A program made the translations under genes and the position numbers. Positions 55,701 through 64,000 of a stretch of 64,000 nt of DNA are shown in pieces. Under the pieces are notes generated by a model. The model worked only from the letters and a program-made list of their open reading frames with translations. It was not told where the DNA came from and ran no database searches. Source of the DNA: Pterobdella sp. o SKG-2022 (Eukaryota > Annelida > Clitellata > Hirudinida > Piscicolidae); NCBI GenBank assembly GCA_964035795.1, contig OZ038321.1:23752850-23816849 (forward strand), in the 5' to 3' direction. Each line of letters starts with the position of its first letter. Positions within the stretch are counted from its first letter, which is position 1.

Positions 55701-58700
55701 CGTAGACTACTGGAGCAAGGTGCGAGGTGTGGTTAGGAGGTGGGTGCACAACAAATACTACAACAGGGGAGTCCTTGCAGCCATCCTCATTAACACCCTG
55801 TCTATGGGAGTAGAGTACCACAACCAGGTAATCATACCATGAATAAGAACTTCGTTGCATAAGGTTATGTTGTCACTCATATCACGATGGTTTCTTCATT
55901 CTGTTGTGATGTCACTTTATAAAAGTGATAATGATGGTAGAAGCATTAATATTGTCATTAATAGTGCGTATTTTTTTTATTTTTTATGGTTAGAAGTTTT
56001 TAATTTAATATTTAGTTGTTTGTCTTTGTTGTACCCAAGTTTTTGCGAAATTTCATTATTTATTTTATTTTGCTGAAAAAAAATTTTTTTTGAGCTGTTT
56101 TTCAATTAAAAATGAACTATGAACAACAAAAAAGCAGTTTGAAAGCTAAAATGATTTTAAATTTCCAAGTTTTCTAGATTTGTCTTGATGTTCAAAAAAC
56201 TCTGTTCAAAGAGATTTGCCATAAATTTTTGAAACCTAATTTTAAAATTCAAATTTTCTTATTTCAAAATTCAAATAGAAAAATATTTTCAAAATGAGTT
56301 CTTAAAATATCATGCTGGGTAACAAAGTAAGAAATCACTGGCAAGTTACGGAAAGCTCAGTTTTATTTATAGGTTCGAAGTTTTTTGTTAAAAATTTAAA
56401 ATTATCAATGAAACTTTCCAGTCTAGTATTTTTAGAATGTCAAATAGTCTTGCTTTTCCATTAATGTCACCCTGAAGCTATGTCAAAAAAGTTCCAAAAG
56501 TGTATCGCCCAAAACCTTTAAAAAGTTTTCTTCTCAAATTATAGAATTTTAAGAATAAGTTGAAAAGATTTCACATTTGGTGAAAACGAAATATTCTTTT
56601 AAGAAAATGTTTGCTAAAAGCTTCAGAGATGTTATTTCATGGATTAGAATCGATCTAATTAAACTCACAAAAAATCATTTGTGCGACAGGTATTATTATC
56701 GTCGAAAAATTCATTTGAAATATATATTTAATAAAATATAGTTTAATAAGAAAAATATCACTAATGATAGTTTAAAAAATTATAATTTTTATTAATGTCA
56801 TTACCGCAGCCCGAATATCTGAGCACAGTGATTGAGTGCAGTAACTTGGTTTTCACTTCATTGTTCGCAGTTGAGATGGTGCTCAAGTTGACAGCTGAAG
56901 GGTTTTGGAGGTCTGTGGTTTTGATTTTTTTGGGTCATATTTTCTTATAAAAAAATCAATATTTTAAATATTTAATATTGAAGATTAAGCTTCCGAAGTT
57001 TAATTTCAAATTAAAATTGAGTTTTTTTGAGTAATTACTCCACCATGATGATAAAATAACAAAAAAAAATAGTGAAAATTAAATAAAACTGATGCCACCG
57101 TCACAACACAGGTACATCAATAACGGCTTCAACCTTTTTGACGGCTTTATAGTGGTGTTAAGTGTGGTGGAGTTGGTGCAAGGGGGCACAAGTGGTCTGT
57201 CGGTCTTGAGGACTTTCAGGTTGGGGAGAGTAGGAGGGAGAGGAAGGAAGATAAGTGGAAAAAGGTTTTGGTCGTGTAGAAATGTTTTATCAGATGTATT
57301 TTATGGAATCATTAATCGGATTTTGTAAATTAATGTCATGTACGTGGACCTCGATTGGTTTTTCAGAGCTATATAAATATAAAATATTATTTTTTTTATT
57401 TCATGAAAAAAAATATTTGATAAAAAAATTATATATTGCATCTAGTGATCTCGCTAAACAAAATGTTCTCATTTAAAAGCTGATGAAATTATAGGCCGAA
57501 TTTGTGGGGTATTACGAGGGCTGGAACAAACAAGGATTTATAAGCAGATAGCTTGCGACATGCAAAGCTTATATAGATGGTGGAACATTCTGCAAGAAAT
57601 TTTAAAATGCCATCTAGCTTTGGCGTCATAAAGGCATTATTCAGTTGATAAGATGGTTTTTCAGTACAATTCTACAAATTCTAGTGGTTTTATCTCAACA
57701 TTTTTTGAAATTCTTATTCAAATATTTCTTTTTTTATGAGCTTTGAGAACTAAAAATTTTTAAATTCATTCAGTTTTGAAACGCACATAGTCATGACCAC
57801 TTCACTCTCGTTTTAAACTTTTGAAAAACTTTTGAATGAATTTAAATATCTCCAAAACTTACCAAGTTGAAGTGTATTTTGGAGCAAAAATACCTGAGCA
57901 CTTTTGATTGCCTTTAAGTTTAAGTTTAAAGCAAAACTCACCACCTTCAGGCTACTGAGAATCCTGAAGCTTGTGCGCTTCTTGCCTGCCTTGAGGCATC
58001 AAATGGTAGTGATGCTGAGAACTTTAGACAATGTCGCCATGTTTTTTGCTCTCCTCGTTCTCTTCATTTTTATCTTCAGGTAGGTGTTGTGTGGTTCGAG
58101 GTCTTTTGAGTTTTTGTTTCATAAAAATTTTTTAATAAATTTAAATTATTTTTTTTTGTTAAATTTTCAATAAAATTGAATTTTCGGTCTTATTTTAGTA
58201 ATTAATAAAGTATTCTATTTCAAATTGACCATCCAGCATTCTAGGAATGAATTTATTTGGATGCAAGTTTTGTGACAACGAACAAGGTGTGAGAAAGTGC
58301 AAGAGGAAGAACTTTGACTCTCTTCTTTGGGCCACCATTACCGTGTTCCAGGTGGTAGTGGTAAGAGATATAATGGTGATAGATAGAGTGATGGTGGTAG
58401 AAAATATTATTGTTGAAATAAGAAAAAAAGCATAAACTTTTGAATAAATAATTTTCAGATAATATATCACTCGAAAATCTCAAAAACCTTCAAAGCATCA
58501 ACAACCCCTCCAGATATTGACCCAAGAAGACTGGCACGAAGTTCTGTATGCAGGTGAGAGGTGGTCTTATAGTCGTGGATTTTGTATAGTTTGATAAAAA
58601 ATTCTATGATGTTTTTTGAAAAGTAAAAAAAATACATAAGATGTCTGAAAAAAAACACTATGATTTTTTTATATATTTCAATTTCTAAAAAGACAAGTCA

Positions 58701-61700
58701 AAGTTTCATTATATAGCTTAAAGTAAAAATTATTGAGAATTCAAACGAATCATCAAAATATATAAGGTCTTTTATGATGTCATCACTCAGAAACTAATGC
58801 TTTATTAAATTTTTTTGGATTTTTATTAGTTTCAAATTAAAATTTTCAATGAAGTTATTTATAGAAAGTAATTATAGAAGCAAAAATCTTTACAAATAAC
58901 CATTAAAAAATTTTTTTTTGAAAAAACATTTGCCAACTCTCTTCAAGCAAAACACACCCAATGAGGAAAAAAATCATAGTTTTATTGAATCGAAATAAAA
59001 AAATCTTGATAAATACATAAAAAAAATAATTAAAATAAAACTACTGATTTCCCACCAACCAAGGCATGTCCAAGACATCAGTGTGGGCCTCACTGTACTT
59101 CATCACACTCATGACCTTCGGAAACTATGTCCTCTTCAATCTTTTGGTGGCCATCTTGGTCGAGGGTTTCTCCTCTGAAGGGGTTCGTTTGACATTCGTT
59201 GAAAGATGGGGATTTGAGGTTGGGTAGTTGGTTTTGTTTGAGTGTTTGAATCATAGGTACGGGGCTCAAATCCTGGTTGGAGATGTTTTAACTATTTGGT
59301 TTTGTTTTGAGCTGAATAAAAATATTTTTCCGATATATTTTTAAGAATTGTTTCCAATACTTACTTTTTGAAATTAATTTTTTGAAAAATGCTTATTCAA
59401 ATAATATCGTGAAAAACTGAATATAATGGAAAACTAATTAAAATTTTAAAAAATTTTCAGAATGGAAACAAAAAAAACTCAGACGAAATAGGAACTGATG
59501 AAGATTTTAATGAAGAGACTTTACGAAAAAATGAAAATATCCCAAAAAATGACAGTTGCTCTGAAGACAGTGGTGAAGAAAAAGACAGAAGTTTCATAAG
59601 CAAAAGTGGAGTGGTTATATCTGAAAGAGAAATTGACTTAGAAGGCAATAAAAAGGATTTTAACAAAAAAAATGTTTCAACGTGTAAAAACGACTCTAAT
59701 CATGACAATAGGACAAAAGAGGAACGTTTCGTAAATAATCTTGAAGCTTCGTCAATGTTTGCTTCTGTGAACGGAAAAAACGAAAAAATAACCCATGAAA
59801 ACAAAATTAAAAACAAAATTAAAAACAATTTAGAAAAAATTTTCGAGAAAAATAAGAAAAGAAATTGTACCGCTAGCGCACCACCAAAGGGTTATGGCGT
59901 AGAAGACATGCGACATGGCGATGATAAAAAAGGTTATTTTTTTTGTGGTTTCACTATTGACCACAACCCTCCATTATTTGAAAAAAACTTTTGCTTAAAA
60001 TTCCATTTTAAAATTCAAGCTCTTTTTTCAAAATGAAAAAACAAAAAAATGCAATTATTTTGTAATTAAATAAAAAAAGAAAATCATTTATAAAAGATTT
60101 AAATCAAAAAAATTACTTTGAAAAAGCAATTACGCTCAACTTATGCTTCAAGAATTTCAAAAGACAAAAAATCTCTTATGGGATCCTATTCATTCAAATA
60201 TTTCTAATAATATAGATAAATTTTGTTTGAAAGCGTGTAACTTCCACAGTAATGGGCATACAATTATGCAAACTACTTCAATGAATGAAGCTTTTCTATA
60301 ATAACGGAAAGTTAAAACTGGAACTGGGGTTCTTCTTATAAATCAAATAATCACTCTCTATCCGACAAAATACTTTGGAAATTTCAATTTTTCTCAACAT
60401 AAAATTACTTTAGTTTTGGAAATTTAAATAACTGTTTAAACTTTAAAAACCAATAAAATAAATGTTCAAAAGTTAATTATTACAATATATTGTAGACAAA
60501 TGTATTACAATATATTGTAGACAATTCAAAAAAATTTTCATTTAAATTCGATTTCAATTGTAACATAAGTAGTTCCAAACCATTTCAACTTCAAAATCTA
60601 AAAAAAGAATAATTGAATTCATTTGAATCATTCATCATCATTTTATTCAAAACTTCAGATCTGCAGAAAAATCGAGAAGAAACTTTGGATAATGCGAAAA
60701 ATTTCTTGAGCATTGCAAACGATGTTTCTTTGCAATCTTGTCCCCTCTCCAAACTTTCAAATGAACTCACTACTCCAACCACTTTACAACCAAAAAATAC
60801 TTTAATTCTTCCTCCCACAATCACCCACACACTTCCCACACCACAAAACTCTCCTCCACGATCCACCAAATTCACTGAAGATCACAATATTAGAGAGAGT
60901 TTGGAAAGAAATGGATCATTTTGTAAAATGCCCAGCTTCTATGTAAGTTGAGTTTCTCATTATTATTCCATTCATTTTCATATATGTTTTAAATTAATGT
61001 TTTTTAATCTTATATTTCAATTAAATCAAATTTTAAATCATTTTTGAACTTTTAAACTTGATGAAAAATTTGAAACTTTAAAAATTCATTTGTTCAATAT
61101 TTTGCCTGAAATCAAAATAAGAATTTCATTTATAGTAGTTAAAATTTTCGAGAAAAAGCAATGAATTTATTTTTGCGAGAAAGACTTAGTTTCAAGTTAT
61201 TTTTATTACTTTTTTTTTCTTTAGTTTTTCACGAGTCATTCAAACGACTTGATAATCGCATTTGATATTTTAATCACCATTCTCACATTTACTTTCCCTC
61301 TTCAAACTCTTTTCTCAAAATTTAACGAGTAATAAACTTTAATTTTTTTGAGAAAAATATTTGCTATAAAAAATTGAAAACACTTCCATTAAGCGAATAG
61401 AGAAGAGATATATTGAAATTTTGAATATAACCGATGTATTATTCAGTGAAATGCTTGGATCACAAACTTTGAATTGTGGGATTATTCACGAGTTCGATAA
61501 TTATTTCGAAAGGTTCAAAACTTAGAGAACCTAATCGAATTAATTTTAATTTTTTGTCATTAAATTATTCTATGCTAAAAAAAACTTTATCATAATAAAA
61601 TGATTCAAAACCAAATTTGTTTAATTTTTTTTTCTCAGCCCTCATCAAACGACACACTGCTCGTGCCCACTGATACAAACCTACCCAACTCAGTCCTCCA

Positions 61701-63324
61701 GCTTCCTCTCCACAGCACCCTCCCCGACATACTACAATCCACTACCAAACTTTCAGAACCACAATCTTTTTCCAACTCTCCCACTTACATAGAGTTTTCA
61801 AGTTTTGATAATTCCACATCTAACCACAAATCATCCTTAAACTCGACTAATGACGTCTCAAAGAACAACCTTTTAACCACAAATCACCAACTGTACTTCC
61901 CTGAACTCAAAGACGACTTTCATTCTTCTGAAGGTGGTGTCTCAAAACACGATAGAAATGGCAACGATAAGACAAGAAAATTTTTGTACCCGGAAGAAGC
62001 TGACATCCTAATGACGTCATTTGATGCTTTAAAACTTCCCTCCCAACAGTTCACATTCCTTGACGAAAAAAAAATAAAGTTTAGTGAAAATCTGAATAAT
62101 GAAATATTGGATGAAATTAAAATTGACACAATGGACAGGCGCCAAAAGAATGACTCACCCAGGTTGAACGTGTTCAAGAGGGCTTCCATCTGTTTAAAAA
62201 AGAACATTGATCGAATTTTCAAAACAAACATGATAGAAAATAACAAATACTCAAACGAAAGGCTTGACAAAACTTATAAGCAGGGCAATTACAGAAACAA
62301 CGTGATAAACAGTTTAAATAACTCAATGAGCAAGAGTCCCTTGCAATTCAATGGTGAATACCTCAAAAAGTGTAATGAGACCGTTTTGAAAGTCAACTAT
62401 GTAAAGAAGTTTATATGCAACAAAGCGAGTTTCAAGAAATTTTTTTGCTTCACGACTGGAAAGAATGAAAGATTGGTGCAATTGAAAAAGTTGTGCTTAG
62501 AGAAGGAAATGGAGGATAGTTTATTTCAGGTCTCCAGTGAAGATGTCGCTAAATACAATCAGGTGAATGTTTGCTTTTACAATTATAATTTAGATATCAA
62601 ATTTTTCAACATTTTTACAAAATTTCCGAATAAAATAAAAAAATTGCTAAAATTCCAAAAGTTTTGTTGAAACACTATGTAATTTATCAATTATTTTACA
62701 TAAAACTATTTTCTAAATGCTTTCTAATTTAAACAGATAAAATTCTCATGATTCCTTCTTTACTATATAATAGTTTTCAGAATTCAATATTGAATTCACG
62801 AAAAGCTCTTTGTAGCTGAAATATACCTTGAAAAAACATAAAATAATCATTTTTAAGTTGTTTTAGAATTTTTCGCGAGAAAAAATTAAAAAAGAATTGA
62901 AAATAACAATTAGCTGGTCATTAATGAGCAAGCCAAAAAATAACAGTTTTTGCGATCTCTATAACATGCGTGAAACTCAAAATGCTTTCTACTTTCACTA
63001 TTTTTACAATAGTTTTTATGATAAATTTTTATACAAATAAATTTTGCGAACAAAATGGAATCAAGTTTGTTCTCAATGAAATATATTTTCATTTCATGAG
63101 TTTCTCACATATGACAAAGCTGTCAAAACATTGCACTCATTCCTACAATCTTTCCATACCCTGGTTTTTTATAAATCACTGAAATATGAACCTTGTAAAA
63201 CCAAGCACACTCCTCCCCCAATAAATTCTCACTAGATGTGTGACTGGCTGTGGTGTGGCAAGCCCCCAAAGCTTCTTTCTGATCGGTACTCCTACTCCCT
63301 GTTTGTTTTCTCTCCACAAAACAG
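23604..63324 (+). CDS. Cav3: T-type (Cav3) voltage-gated calcium channel alpha-1 subunit, 5' part of gene
   Basis: Pore-forming subunit of a low-voltage-activated channel in the plasma membrane. Exons by splice-site and phase reading: 23604-23868 (ATG 23626), 25742-25831, 26519-26578, 27489-27571, 31984-32043, 33868-33905, 34183-34281, 35637-35709, 36069-36176, 37960-38034, 39658-39751, 42853-42945, 45572-45741, 46311-46574, 46774-48427, 48988-49092, 49193-49898, 50237-50293, 50505-50834, 51962-52081, 55691-55827, 56810-56910, 57112-57219, 57951-58079, 58237-58351, 58514-58553, 59064-59182, 59461-59932, 60659-60942, 61639-62562, 63236-63324. Together they give about 2,346 codons without a stop. 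The N-terminal [17 protein letters not shown], domain I S4 [17 protein letters not shown] and domain II S4 [19 protein letters not shown] are diagnostic for Cav3 rather than Cav1/2 or NALCN. No AID beta-subunit site is visible, as expected for Cav3. Domains III-IV lie beyond the window. The first exon boundary (FEKLERR joined to RVSM) is slightly longer than family members. Confidence 0.95.
23961..24379. repeat. Large foldback element in Cav3 intron 1, about 420 bp
   Basis: The left end (AGGTTTTTCAATTCAATTCA, followed by AAATCTTTACAATTG) is the inverted complement of the right end (CAATTGCAAAGATTTTGAAT, then TGAATTGAAAAACCCT). Inner segments (ATAAACGAAATTTTGTAA against TTACAAAATTTCGTTTAT) also pair. 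The arms are about 150-160 bases with some divergence and a central spacer of about 100 bases. No coding capacity. Confidence 0.75.
26360..26518 (+). repeat. Tandem T-rich repeats each ending in an acceptor-like site
   Basis: Before the true exon 3 acceptor (tttttattctcag, 26518) the same T-rich module recurs. It produces acceptor-like ends at about 26382 (ttttag), 26424 (ttttaag) and 26482 (ttctaag). Only the last is followed by conserved coding sequence. Confidence 0.55.
27575..27790. repeat. Imperfect (ATT/GTT)n array in Cav3 intron 4
   Basis: Repeated TTATTATTGTTAATA- and TTGTTGTTTTTATTA-type units form a degenerate trinucleotide array of about 200 bases directly after the exon 4 donor. 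A T-rich tract continues to about 28160. Confidence 0.7.
33040..33365 (-). mobile_element. LINE 3' end, C-terminal endonuclease-reverse transcriptase fragment
   Basis: Minus-strand reading from 33359 gives [14 protein letters not shown], then [16 protein letters not shown] and [16 protein letters not shown]. This is the well-known C-terminal block of RTE-like LINE polyproteins. It ends in a stop followed by an (ATA)n tail (about 33030-33052). It is 5'-truncated and sits in Cav3 intron 5, antisense to the gene. Confidence 0.85.
35637..39751 (+). CDS. Cav3: Cav3 domain I extracellular S5-P turret (exons 8-11)
   Basis: Exon 8 starts [19 protein letters not shown]. The turret has six cysteines in the usual Cav3 places (RNRCF, FVCTQ, TRCGN, MSCNA, QSCVN, NECKD) and several N-glycosylation sequons (NVS, NAT, NNT, NQS). 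Exon 11 ends [13 protein letters not shown], immediately before the pore loop. The length is close to that of vertebrate Cav3 channels. Confidence 0.92.
36993..37446 (-). mobile_element. CR1/L2-like LINE 3' end, reverse-transcriptase C-terminal domain
   Basis: Minus-strand reading from about 37446 is open through [20 protein letters not shown], then [50 protein letters not shown] and a stop near 36993. This block (RLITG...HITP-x-L-x-x-LHW...W-x-x-LP) typifies CR1/L2/Rex-type elements. The frame is intact for about 150 codons, so the insertion is fairly recent. It is 5'-truncated and lies in Cav3 intron 9. Confidence 0.85.
37856..37947 (+). repeat. CTCACACC-type minisatellite upstream of Cav3 exon 10
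   Basis: About 90 bases of CTCACACC/CTTCACACC units run almost to the exon 10 acceptor (37959), replacing the usual U-rich tract with C/A-rich sequence. Confidence 0.85.
39088..39325. mobile_element. Palindromic MITE-like element, copy 1
   Basis: The left arm (AGCAATATCAATAACCATTA, then GAGAAAAAATTTTAGTACAT and TTATTAGC) is mirrored by the right arm (GCTAATAAATGTACTAAAAG, then TTTTTCTCGCAATGTCAACG and TTAATGATTATTGATATT). Inner segments TAGCTAGA/TTTTCGGTA-GGTATAGC also pair, giving a hairpin of about 240 bp. A related copy is at 44521-44727. Confidence 0.85.
39752..39990 (+). repeat. GTGGTGTG-rich tract after exon 11 donor
   Basis: GT/GTG-rich sequence (GTGTGGTGTGGTGTGGTGGG and similar) runs from the exon 11 donor for about 240 bases. 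It is complementary in character to the CCACACTA/CACAACAC-rich tract (39519-39600) just before the same exon. Confidence 0.75.
40744..40779. repeat. (TCTA)n microsatellite
   Basis: About nine perfect CTAT units in Cav3 intron 11. Confidence 0.95.
42853..42945 (+). CDS. Cav3: Cav3 domain I pore loop and S6 start; filter Glu replaced by Ala
   Basis: This 31-codon exon lies between a clear acceptor (cacaaccag) and donor (gtacgt). It reads [20 protein letters not shown] and continues into S6. Family members read VITLEGWV(D/N)IMY at this point. The selectivity-filter glutamate is therefore alanine (GCA, 42865-42867), one base from GAA. The rest of the exon is highly conserved, so the alignment is unambiguous. 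Confidence 0.93.
44521..44727. mobile_element. Palindromic MITE-like element, copy 2
   Basis: It has the same architecture and arm sequence as the element at 39088: AATAATCATTTACGTCGAAA, then GAGAAAAATTTAGTACATTT and ATTAGC in the left arm; TAATAAATGTACTAAATTTT, then TCTCACAATATCGACGTCAA and TCATTATTGATATTGC in the right arm. The core TTTTCGGTAAGTATAGCCTT is shared. About 207 bp; in Cav3 intron 12. Confidence 0.85.
45572..46574 (+). CDS. Cav3: Cav3 domain I S6 and gating-brake start of I-II loop (exons 13-14)
   Basis: Exon 13 reads [18 protein letters not shown] (S6), then [18 protein letters not shown], the first helix of the Cav3 gating brake, and [20 protein letters not shown] across the exon 14 junction, the turn and second helix. 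Exon 14 then has a hyperbasic run of about 30 residues, mostly Lys and Arg (46375-46460), rich in A in the DNA. Brake sequences in known channels hold T-type channels closed at rest. The basic tract is an unusual addition. Confidence 0.9.
46774..48427 (+). CDS. Cav3: Cav3 I-II loop giant exon, 551 codons
   Basis: One exon covers half of the I-II loop. It is predicted to be disordered and is Ser/Asn/Lys-rich, with a Thr/Asn-rich stretch (about 47,900-48,085). Five copies of a short motif of the form [RK]-[AK]-x-S-[FLIW]-N are spread through it: KASSFN (about 47104), RALSLN (about 47225), RKQSFN (about 47276), RAQSIN (about 47430) and RASSWN (about 48136). A consensus internal donor (CCA A|GTAAGT, ending 47612, phase 1) could shorten the exon. 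The canonical end used here is CAG|gttgtt, phase 0. Confidence 0.85.
48988..52081 (+). CDS. Cav3: Cav3 I-II loop, distal exons (five exons)
   Basis: Exons 48988-49092 (ends uncertain; [16 protein letters not shown]), 49193-49898 (contains [11 protein letters not shown]), 50237-50293 (57 nt, phase 1-1, RTKSVCDY, probable cassette), 50505-50834 (contains [16 protein letters not shown] and KARSLSSC) and 51962-52081 (acidic, [15 protein letters not shown]). For the last, two phase-compatible donors exist, at 52066 and 52081. All join in phase to the domain II exon at 55691. Low-complexity Ser/Thr/Pro/His-rich sequence is typical of the Cav3 linker, but the combined length is about three times that of vertebrates. 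Confidence 0.78.
51270..51302. repeat. (TA)n microsatellite
   Basis: A run of about 13 TA units within a short A/T tract, in a Cav3 intron of the I-II loop region. Confidence 0.9.
53035..53245 (+). mobile_element. Decayed retroelement-associated ORF fragment
   Basis: Two plus-strand frames together read [10 protein letters not shown], then [18 protein letters not shown] and [10 protein letters not shown], and after a frameshift [14 protein letters not shown]. This block (FQPVAVETxG...F-x-x-ELG-x-x-I...L-QR-SVAIQRGNA) is one I recognise as recurring in retroelement-related proteins of many invertebrates. The frameshift shows it is inactive. GC content is visibly higher than in the surrounding intron. 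Confidence 0.6.
55691..58079 (+). CDS. Cav3: Cav3 domain II S1-S5 (four exons)
   Basis: Exon 55691-55827 ([20 protein letters not shown]) is S1. Exon 56810-56910 ([15 protein letters not shown]) is S2, and 57112-57219 ([16 protein letters not shown]) is S3 with the start of S4. Exon 57951-58079 holds S4 and S5 ([19 protein letters not shown]). The S4 arginine pattern matches Cav3. Confidence 0.94.
58237..59182 (+). CDS. Cav3: Cav3 domain II turret, pore loop and S6 (three exons)
   Basis: Exon 58237-58351 carries a short turret with three cysteines ([20 protein letters not shown]) ending VFQ. Exon 58514-58553 is the 13-codon pore exon [13 protein letters not shown], with the filter glutamate conserved. 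Exon 59064-59182 gives S6 ([18 protein letters not shown]). The introns around the turret exon are only 157-162 bases, and I see no second, alternative turret exon. Confidence 0.93.
59461..63324 (+). CDS. Cav3: Cav3 II-III loop (four exons, partial)
   Basis: Exons 59461-59932 (acidic/Lys-rich), 60659-60942, 61639-62562 and 63236-63324 add about 590 residues of linker, roughly twice the vertebrate length. The third contains [17 protein letters not shown], another basic-x-x-Ser site. The last reads [20 protein letters not shown] and FVFSPQNR, matching the conserved pre-IIIS1 block ([20 protein letters not shown] in vertebrate Cav3). This shows the next exon starts domain III. Confidence 0.88.
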
Positions 63325-64000
63325 GTTTTTTTTTTTTAAATTTCAAAAATTTTTATTAAAAATAGTTTTCTATTTTAATGAATAATAATTTGGCTTGCAC
63401 GCGAGAAGTCAGAGTTCGAAGCAGTTGATGTTAATGAGGTTTGGGGCTTTGAACTGTAAGCCGACTATCTTTTTTAGTGTTTCAATTGTCTTTTTAGACT
63501 TTGTGAAAAAGAAACTTATAAATTTATCTTGAAATAACTTCTTTTTATTGACTGTAACTAAAAGTCTTTCAAACAAGGTCTTGCACAAACCTTCTAAAAA
63601 ACTGCATTTGAAACTGAAAAAAAAAATATAGTAATTGAATTCAATTTCTAGTTAGTTTATTTTTCTTCAAACTATTTGGTTGTAAAAACAAAAACTGTGA
63701 AAAAATAACTTGAAAAAGTGGTAATTATTATGGGCACTGAATGGAGTTTTTTTCTGAGGCTAGGTCATTTGTTGGCATCTGTCATATAATTAATTGGAGT
63801 TGCTTTGAACAAGTTTTGAATTCAACAGAAACTCTCATTTTGTTTGTTTTCAATTCGTTTTTTATTATCAATAAAATAGTCATAATTATTTGAAATTTAA
63901 TTTTTGAAATACCGAGGCTATAAAAGTTTTACTGAATCTGAAAAAAATTGCAAAATATTAGATAAAAACTCAAAATTTCAACAGACTCATTGAGAATTTT
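63325..64000 (+). other. Cav3 intron running off the window
   Basis: AT-rich sequence after the donor at 63325. No domain III S1 exon is visible before the window ends. Confidence 0.7.

Noticed and set aside
61230..61320. Possible hydrophobic exon ([16 protein letters not shown]) in the II-III loop
   Set aside because: A good acceptor precedes it, but its only donor ends in phase 2 while the next exon starts in phase 0, and the frame otherwise stops. A membrane segment is not expected in this loop.

Overview
The window is AT-rich genomic DNA from an animal. The genes have many short exons with GT-AG introns of about 0.1 to 5 kb, and the surrounding sequence carries decayed non-LTR retrotransposons, foldback elements and microsatellites. 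The T-type calcium channel gene and the intron-rich GAPDH gene place it in Metazoa. The retroelement remnants resemble families common in invertebrates. I cannot name the phylum.

Layout: (1) 1-7,278 holds a minus-strand extended short-chain dehydrogenase gene of the 3-beta-hydroxysteroid dehydrogenase type (exons about 7,278 to 4,111), two unassigned minus-strand exons further downstream, a reverse-transcriptase remnant and a foldback element. (2) 8,410-13,008 (+) is one long exon for a secreted threonine-rich, mucin-like protein of 1,532 residues. It is built from 18-residue units in a nested higher-order repeat. (3) 13,490-19,690 (-) is a complete 11-exon GAPDH gene encoding 336 residues. 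The catalytic Cys and His are kept, but the normally near-invariant phosphate-binding STGAAK loop is replaced. Its first intron contains a LINE tail and about 95 copies of GTAA/TTAC. (4) 23,604 to beyond the right edge (+) is most of a very large T-type (Cav3) calcium channel alpha-1 gene. I place 31 exons, about 2,346 codons, covering the N-terminus, domain I, the I-II loop, domain II and the II-III loop. Domains III and IV lie outside the window.

The most striking signals are in the channel. The domain I selectivity-filter glutamate (normally TLEGW) reads alanine (SLAGW), while the domain II filter (TQEDW) is intact. The domain II turret is short and carries three cysteines. The I-II loop is about 1,100 residues, roughly three times the vertebrate length. 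It carries a repeated short motif of the form [RK]-[AK]-x-S-[FLIW]-N and a hyperbasic tract after the gating brake. The introns hold two copies of one palindromic MITE-like family, a large foldback element, two LINE 3' ends and complementary CA/GT tracts flanking an exon.

Gene arrangement: the dehydrogenase and mucin genes are divergent (about 1.1 kb apart), mucin and GAPDH converge (about 0.5 kb apart), and GAPDH and Cav3 are divergent (about 3.9 kb apart). Exon boundaries come from reading splice sites, phase continuity and family similarity. No alignment or transcript was available.
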